Source: an uncultured Selenomonadaceae bacterium (GTDB lineage: Bacteria > Bacillota > Negativicutes > Selenomonadales > Selenomonadaceae). Taken from it: a DNA stretch of 7,285 nt. The stretch is from contig CATYZV010000089.1 in assembly GCA_958415865.1 (NCBI GenBank), positions 1 to 7,285 of the forward strand. Direction: 5' to 3'. Shown in pieces: positions 6,824 to 7,285 of this stretch. The notes below the pieces were generated by a model. The model had not been told where the DNA came from, ran no database searches, and was given only the letters and a program-made list of their open reading frames with translations. The position numbers and the translations under genes were made by a program. Each line of letters starts with the position of its first letter. Position 1 is the stretch's first letter.

Positions 6824-6833
6824 ATCACCTCTC
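6824..6833 (-). promoter_or_regulatory. Ribosome binding site of the phosphatase gene
   Basis: GAGAGGTGAT on the minus strand, formed by the final codons and stop of the FHA gene, has its GAGG core 8 nt from ATG at 6819. It overlaps the alternative GTG start at 6828, arguing against that start. Confidence 0.8.
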
Positions 6834-7265
6834 AAAACGAAATGTAACACAGCCTATTTTAATGGTATCACCGTTTTGCAGGTACGTCCTGCCATGCAGA
6901 ACACTTCCATTGACATAAGTGTGATTGCGGCTCTGCAGGTCCTCAATCTGGTAGAGATTCCTAACCGGAGTGATGACCGCATGATGATGAGATACGTATA
7001 TATCATCCAGAACGATATCGTTCTCCTTGCCGCGCCCGATTGAAATCTGGCTAGAAAACGAAATTCTCTTGTTGGCAAGCTTAGAATCAGCCGCTTCCAG
7101 CACGATCAGAGAAGCCTGCTTGAGCGAAGTCTCCTTCTTCACAGGCGAATCATCCCGCACACTGCGCAGATCCTTGAACATCGACCGCACCGTAGTGAAG
7201 ACGAAGCCGCAGATACACAGCAGCATACCGTACTGAATAGCTGCAATCAGAGCCTTATCTATCAT
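6825..7265 (-). CDS. Membrane-anchored FHA-domain protein
   Basis: Small predicted phospho-threonine-binding protein of 146 residues. An N-terminal hydrophobic segment (about 5-25) should anchor it in the membrane, followed by a charged linker (26-50) and one C-terminal FHA domain (about 52-146). Binding-loop signatures are visible: IGRGKENDIVLDD (76-88), VSHHHAVI (91-98) with Ser92, and SRNHTYVNG (112-120) with Asn114 and Asn119. The usual NGT in the last loop is NHT here. No enzyme domain is present. The start at 7265 has GAGGTGAT with its GAGG core seven bases upstream. As first gene before the phosphatase, it matches FhaB-like proteins in actinobacterial pknB loci, which bind phosphorylated partners of the kinase. 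That role is inferred from context. A shorter N-terminus would lose the membrane anchor and is unlikely. Confidence 0.92.
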   Translation of the reverse strand: MIDKALIAAIQYGMLLCICGFVFTTVRSMFKDLRSVRDDSPVKKETSLKQASLIVLEAADSKLANKRISFSSQISIGRGKENDIVLDDIYVSHHHAVITPVRNLYQIEDLQSRNHTYVNGSVLHGRTYLQNGDTIKIGCVTFRFER

Positions 7266-7268
7266 CTG

Positions 7269-7276
7269 ATCACCTC
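7269..7276 (-). promoter_or_regulatory. Ribosome binding site of the FHA gene
   Basis: GAGGTGAT on the minus strand, a long match to the 16S rRNA 3' end, has its GAGG core seven bases from the ATG at 7265. Only 20 bases remain upstream in the window, so neither a promoter nor a preceding gene can be assessed. Confidence 0.75.
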
Positions 7277-7285
7277 ATTAAAGAT

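Noticed and set aside
1..7285. Search for an undescribed system, defence island, mobile element or CRISPR array
   Set aside because: All seven genes belong to recognised families, spacing leaves no room for hidden genes, and no transposase, integrase or regular repeat is present.

Overview
The window reads as one operon, entirely on the minus strand (right to left), of seven tightly packed genes, bounded on the left by an intrinsic terminator and cut on the right just upstream of the first gene. In transcription order: a small membrane-anchored FHA protein (7265-6825), a PP2C-type Ser/Thr phosphatase (6819-6115), a SEDS-family FtsW/RodA glycosyltransferase (6095-4839), a class B penicillin-binding protein (4842-3415), a PASTA-domain Ser/Thr kinase (3413-1617), QueC (1592-888) and FolE2, a type IB GTP cyclohydrolase (883-98). 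Gaps are -4 to 24 nt, so one transcript is likely. No promoter is visible; it should lie right of the window.

The first five genes form a known module. The kinase and phosphatase set reversible Thr phosphorylation, the FHA protein is a candidate phospho-Thr reader, and the SEDS/PBP pair makes and crosslinks septal or lateral peptidoglycan. The order resembles the actinobacterial fhaB-pstP-rodA-pbpA-pknB locus. The kinase activation-segment end (GSVHYFSPEQ) and strong AGGAGG/GAGGTGAT ribosome binding sites point to Bacillota. The arrangement and mid-range base composition suggest a Negativicutes (Selenomonas-like) or clostridial genome; this placement is inference and not firm.

The last two genes belong to a different pathway. 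FolE2 makes dihydroneopterin triphosphate, the shared precursor of folate and 7-deazaguanines, and QueC makes preQ0 on the way to queuosine in tRNA. No queD, queE, or preQ1 riboswitch is seen here. 

I found no RNA genes, CRISPR arrays, mobile elements or unknown systems. The points worth a second look are the non-RD kinase motif (HCD instead of HRD), the attachment of deazaguanine genes to a cell-wall signalling operon, TTG start codons on the last three genes, and start-site choices decided by ribosome binding sites in the phosphatase and PBP genes.
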